NCBI GenBank assembly: GCA_038326775.1
Contig: JBBQKJ010000031.1
Location: forward strand, 1 to 33,636
Origin: DYIU01 sp038326775
Lineage (GTDB): Bacteria; Actinomycetota; Geothermincolia; Fen-727; Anoxymicrobiaceae
Direction of reading: 5' to 3'
DNA: 33,636 nt
Below the pieces are notes generated by a model that was not told where the DNA came from, made no database searches, and worked only from the letters and a program-made list of their open reading frames with translations. Positions within the stretch are counted from its first letter, which is position 1. Every line of letters starts with the position of its first letter. Position numbers and translations under genes: made by a program. This document shows positions 31,124 to 33,636 of this stretch, piece after piece.

Positions 31124-32620
31124 TTGGCACGACACTGGTTCACCGACGAGGAGACGCGAGAGTTGACCACGCCTGTGGCAAAGCGCATCGCTGGCGCCCT
31201 CCGCCGGGGAGACGAGCGGGCGGCTGAGTCTCTTTGCGACGAGTTGAGGGCCGAGCGGATACTCCTTCACGACTTCTTCGCCGACGCCACGACCGCGCTC
31301 TTCACCTGGACCGCGGAAAACCTCGGCGAAGAGAGGCTTTATGACATGTTCGTGTTCTGCTTCGAGCAGAGCGCCCGGCGCCAGGTCTACGAAGTGATGG
31401 AGGCGGACATAAAGCGGGGCATCGAAGCCTCACTCCTCGCGCGAAGCTGCTGGGTCTCACACAGCTGCGGGGGGGCGGGAGAACACGGCGGCTCCTTCCG
31501 GATAGCCGAGGACGACGAGAAGTTCACGTTCATCATGGACCCCTGCGGCTCGGGTGGCAGGCTCTGGCGCAAAGGACGGTACGAGCCACCGACGAGCTTC
31601 GGGGTGACCTCAAAACCTTACGCCTGGTCTTTCGGCCGCGAGGGTGTCCCCTACTACTGCGTTCACTGCGCTTTCATGAACGAGCTTCTCCCGTACCGCC
31701 GCCTCGGTTTCATGACCTGGCCGGTCGACCCGCCCCGGGGCGCGGGTGACGCCTGCAGTTGGCACCTCTACAAGGACCGTCGAGCGGTCCCGCGTGATTA
31801 CTTCGAGCGGTCCGGCCTCGTGCCGCCGGAGCGTCCGGCGCCTGAGGTGTCCTCCGACCGCTGGTTCAGCGAAGCGCAACTCGAAGAGATGTCTCGGCAT
31901 ACACCAGACAGGATACTGGACAGCCTCCGTGGCGGGGACCTCGGCGGCGCGCATCGCGCCTGCCGTCAGAATGCCGGCGAATTCTTCTTCCTCCACAGCC
32001 TTTACGTCAACATGACAGTGTCGGTCCTCGACTTCCTTGCCCGCGAGGCCGGGGAGGAGATGCTCGGTGAAGTCATCTCTTATCTTTACCGGAAGTGTGT
32101 AAGGGACCAACTCGCGTCTCTGATGGAAAGCGCGCCGCGGGCCGAGGCGTTTCGATCGATTATTCGCGACATCTTCCTGGCGGACACCTGCGGAGGGGCG
32201 GGGTTCCCCGTGCCCCGCATCAGCATCGTCGAGGATACTCAGCGCACCAGTGTCGTGCTCGACCCCTGCGGCAGCGGCGGCAAACTCGTGCGGCGCCGGG
32301 CTTACCGGCCGCCCGGCAGGGCGCGGCGCGCCAGGGAGAGCCTCGAGAACACCGCCATCGGTCTCAGTGCGGGGCTGCCCCTCCCGCGCCGGCTCATCGA
32401 AGCCGTGATGCCTCCCGTGATGGACTACATCTCCGAGACTCGCAAACCCGAGGGCATGGGCATGACCGGGAAAGGCTATGCCTGGTCGGGCGGGCGCGAG
32501 GGTGTCCCTTACTACTGCTGCCTGTGCACCGGCTTCCTCGCCCTGTCCGGCGCCGACTGGCTGAAGGTAATACCCCCCGCGGACCGGCGTGCGCCCTGCG
32601 TCTGGCTCGCCAGGAAGTAA
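31124..32620 (+). CDS. Duplicated cysteine-motif protein of unknown family
   Basis: 498 residues from a TTG directly after the dehydrogenase stop, with GGAGG five bases upstream. It contains two diverged copies of one module. Each starts WF-S/T-[DE], has a helical region of about 100 residues, then SCGGAG or TCGGAG (C115, C356), DPCGSGG (C141, C382), YAWSxGREGVPYYCxxC (C179/C182, C465/C468), and a C-x-W near the end (C211, C492). Five cysteines per copy in fixed order suggest a metal site, zinc or Fe-S, in each. There is no signal peptide, membrane span or standard ferredoxin motif. I do not recognise the family. Its place at the end of the acyl-CoA operon suggests a part in substrate handling or electron transfer. 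Confidence 0.88.
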   Translation: MARHWFTDEETRELTTPVAKRIAGALRRGDERAAESLCDELRAERILLHDFFADATTALFTWTAENLGEERLYDMFVFCFEQSARRQVYEVMEADIKRGIEASLLARSCWVSHSCGGAGEHGGSFRIAEDDEKFTFIMDPCGSGGRLWRKGRYEPPTSFGVTSKPYAWSFGREGVPYYCVHCAFMNELLPYRRLGFMTWPVDPPRGAGDACSWHLYKDRRAVPRDYFERSGLVPPERPAPEVSSDRWFSEAQLEEMSRHTPDRILDSLRGGDLGGAHRACRQNAGEFFFLHSLYVNMTVSVLDFLAREAGEEMLGEVISYLYRKCVRDQLASLMESAPRAEAFRSIIRDIFLADTCGGAGFPVPRISIVEDTQRTSVVLDPCGSGGKLVRRRAYRPPGRARRARESLENTAIGLSAGLPLPRRLIEAVMPPVMDYISETRKPEGMGMTGKGYAWSGGREGVPYYCCLCTGFLALSGADWLKVIPPADRRAPCVWLARK

Positions 32621-32667
32621 TACCTGGCCTCAGACCTTATTTCATAAGTAAGTCGACCGGGCACCGG

Positions 32668-32695
32668 TTTGCGTTCTGGCCCGGACTGATAGAAT
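32668..32695 (+). promoter_or_regulatory. Possible promoter of the QueG-like gene
   Basis: TTTGCG (32668-32673) and TAGAAT (32690-32695) are 16 bases apart; the -10 matches five of six positions and the -35 three. It lies 35 bases before the ATG, so the QueG-like gene may be transcribed apart from the operon. Confidence 0.4.
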
Positions 32696-32728
32696 CAGAC
32701 CTGAGACCGATTATCAGGGAGGGCTTGA

Positions 32729-33505
32729 ATGAACTTCACCGACGAGCTCAGAGACATGGCGGGGACGGCGGTCTTTGGTGTCGCGGACGCGGCCGCCTAC
32801 GGCGAGAAAGCGCCGCCCGGCCACCGGCCCTCCGATTTCCTGAAGGGAGTTCGCTCCATCGTCCTGGTCGGCGAGCGCATGCTGGACACACCGCTCGACG
32901 GGATACCCGCCACGCGTGTCGAGTACACGGCGAACTTCCACGTGGCCAACGACAGGCTCAACCACGTCCTGTTCGACCTGGCCGGCTTCATCCAGGCCGG
33001 CGGGCACAAGGTCTTTCCCATCCCTTACAAAGAGATGCCCGGCTGGAACCTCGAAAAAAGGTCCGCGCTCTCCCTCAAGCTCCTGAGACGGGTCATGCCT
33101 GTTGCGAGGGTGCGCCAAGCCGTGGAATCGCGCCTCTGGGAAAACCTTTCCTACAGGCACATGGCCGTCGAGGCGGGGCTCGGGGAGCTCGGCCTCAACA
33201 ACCTCCTTCTCAACCCGGAGCACGGGCCAAGGGTACGGTTCGTGGCCCTTTTAACCGACGCCGTGCTCGAGCCCGGCAGGCCGCTCGAGCCCGTGCTCTG
33301 CCGGCCGGAGCGCTGCGGCTACGCCTGCGTCAAAGCGTGCCCCGCCGACGCGTTGAGCATAGAGCGTAACCCGACGAACAAGGCCGCTTGCCTCAAGTAC
33401 TACATCAAGCTGGGCATCCCGGGACAGAGCGGTGTTCGCTGCGGCCTCTGCGTCGCGAAATGCCCAGTCCACCGCGCCTCTTTTCGACAGGACCGAGGTC
33501 GTTGA
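32729..33505 (+). CDS. QueG-like iron-sulfur protein (short epoxyqueuosine-reductase homologue)
   Basis: 258 residues from an ATG with AGGGAGGG five bases upstream. Residues 36-180 resemble the cobalamin-binding region of QueG and reductive-dehalogenase-like proteins, ending in AGLGELGLNNLLLNPEHG (149-166), the most conserved stretch. The C-terminal iron-sulfur domain has C191, C196, C200, C204 with wider spacing than usual, and C221, C238, C241, C245-P. True QueG is longer (about 350 or more) and has a HEAT-like C-terminus, absent here. Short members are widespread in anaerobes with unknown function. A role in tRNA modification is therefore not claimed. It follows the acyl-CoA operon by 108 bases. 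Confidence 0.83.
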   Translation: MNFTDELRDMAGTAVFGVADAAAYGEKAPPGHRPSDFLKGVRSIVLVGERMLDTPLDGIPATRVEYTANFHVANDRLNHVLFDLAGFIQAGGHKVFPIPYKEMPGWNLEKRSALSLKLLRRVMPVARVRQAVESRLWENLSYRHMAVEAGLGELGLNNLLLNPEHGPRVRFVALLTDAVLEPGRPLEPVLCRPERCGYACVKACPADALSIERNPTNKAACLKYYIKLGIPGQSGVRCGLCVAKCPVHRASFRQDRGR

Positions 33506-33636
33506 ACGAAATGCGCGAACGGCTGAATTCATGTTGGGGTGCGGGGCGCGTACAATGAATAAAATAGATGTTGGTGGGCCCCACCAGAAATAAACCCCCC
33601 AGAAAAGACACGACCCCGGGCGGCGCGCGTGTTAAG
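33506..33636. other. Right-end tail, no gene seen
   Basis: After the QueG-like stop there is AT-richer sequence containing TACAAT (33552-33557) without a matching -35 and a weak GGTGG/CCACC hairpin near 33573-33585. I see no start codon with a ribosome site on either strand and no U-tract terminator. Confidence 0.4.

Noticed and set aside
32095..33369. Open frame of 424 codons on the plus strand overlapping the duplicated cysteine protein and the QueG-like gene
   Set aside because: Arginine-, glycine- and alanine-rich shadow frame; both real genes have ribosome sites and motifs.

Overview
The window is GC-rich (roughly 60-65% by eye), almost fully coding, and uses TTG and GTG starts behind strong AGGAGG-type ribosome sites. 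It has no rRNA, tRNA, CRISPR array or insertion sequence that I can see. The gene content is redox and CoA chemistry of an anaerobe: cysteine-rich ferredoxins, a corrinoid methyltransferase cassette, DUF169, an iron-sulfur flavoprotein, an ADP-forming acyl-CoA ligase subunit, a CoA-transferase and acyl-CoA dehydrogenases. This fits a deep-branching anaerobic Actinomycetota or a similar GC-rich lineage. That placement is an inference from style, not from a marker gene.

Layout. 1-2411: the N-terminal piece of a probable hotdog thioesterase (-), an ARPP-1 domain protein (+) and a cysteine-rich ferredoxin (-). 2575-3987: an ADP-forming acyl-CoA ligase alpha-like protein (+). 4028-11026, all minus strand: alpha/beta hydrolase, acetyl-CoA hydrolase/transferase family enzyme, a second ferredoxin of the same unusual type, a GMC-like flavoprotein, a membrane-anchored sulfite-oxidase-fold protein, a small zinc-ribbon protein and a beta-propeller lipoprotein. 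11192-11584: a glycine pentapeptide-repeat protein (+). 11581-14921 (-): UroD-type methyltransferase, corrinoid protein, stand-alone MetH-activation-like protein and a two-TM protein, nearly without gaps. 15090-17370 (+): DUF169 protein and a CrtI-like flavoprotein. 17367-18173 (-): a second alpha/beta hydrolase. 18425-19842 (+): an anchored protein of unknown function and an iron-sulfur flavoprotein. 19860-22721 (-): a large secreted alkaline-phosphatase-superfamily enzyme. 22880-24554 (-): enoyl-CoA hydratase and a MerR-TetR fusion regulator. 24878-32620 (+): a tight operon of SCP2-type thiolase, PaaK-like CoA ligase, ferredoxin-nitroreductase fusion, two acyl-CoA dehydrogenases (the second frameshifted) and a duplicated cysteine-rich protein. 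32729-33505 (+): a QueG-like iron-sulfur protein.

How the parts may work together. The 24.5-33.5 kb block reads as one acyl-CoA pathway: activation by the ligase, oxidation by the dehydrogenases, hydration by the hydratase and thiolysis by the thiolase. Electrons would pass through the ferredoxin-nitroreductase and perhaps the new cysteine-rich protein. A divergent MerR-TetR fusion is the likely regulator. Half-sites TGACC/GGTCA occur both in the spacer of the thiolase promoter and, as two tandem palindromes, at the promoter of the ferredoxin-GMC pair 16 kb away, so the two loci may share control. The corrinoid cassette is a separate methyl-transfer unit of unknown substrate that carries its own candidate reactivation protein.

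Most interesting: the duplicated cysteine protein (31124-32620), the two ferredoxins with a CxCCxCCC motif, the MerR-TetR fusion with its candidate operator, the corrinoid cassette, a perfect 12-bp hairpin that holds a ribosome site at 6130-6157, and the single-base frameshift in the second acyl-CoA dehydrogenase.
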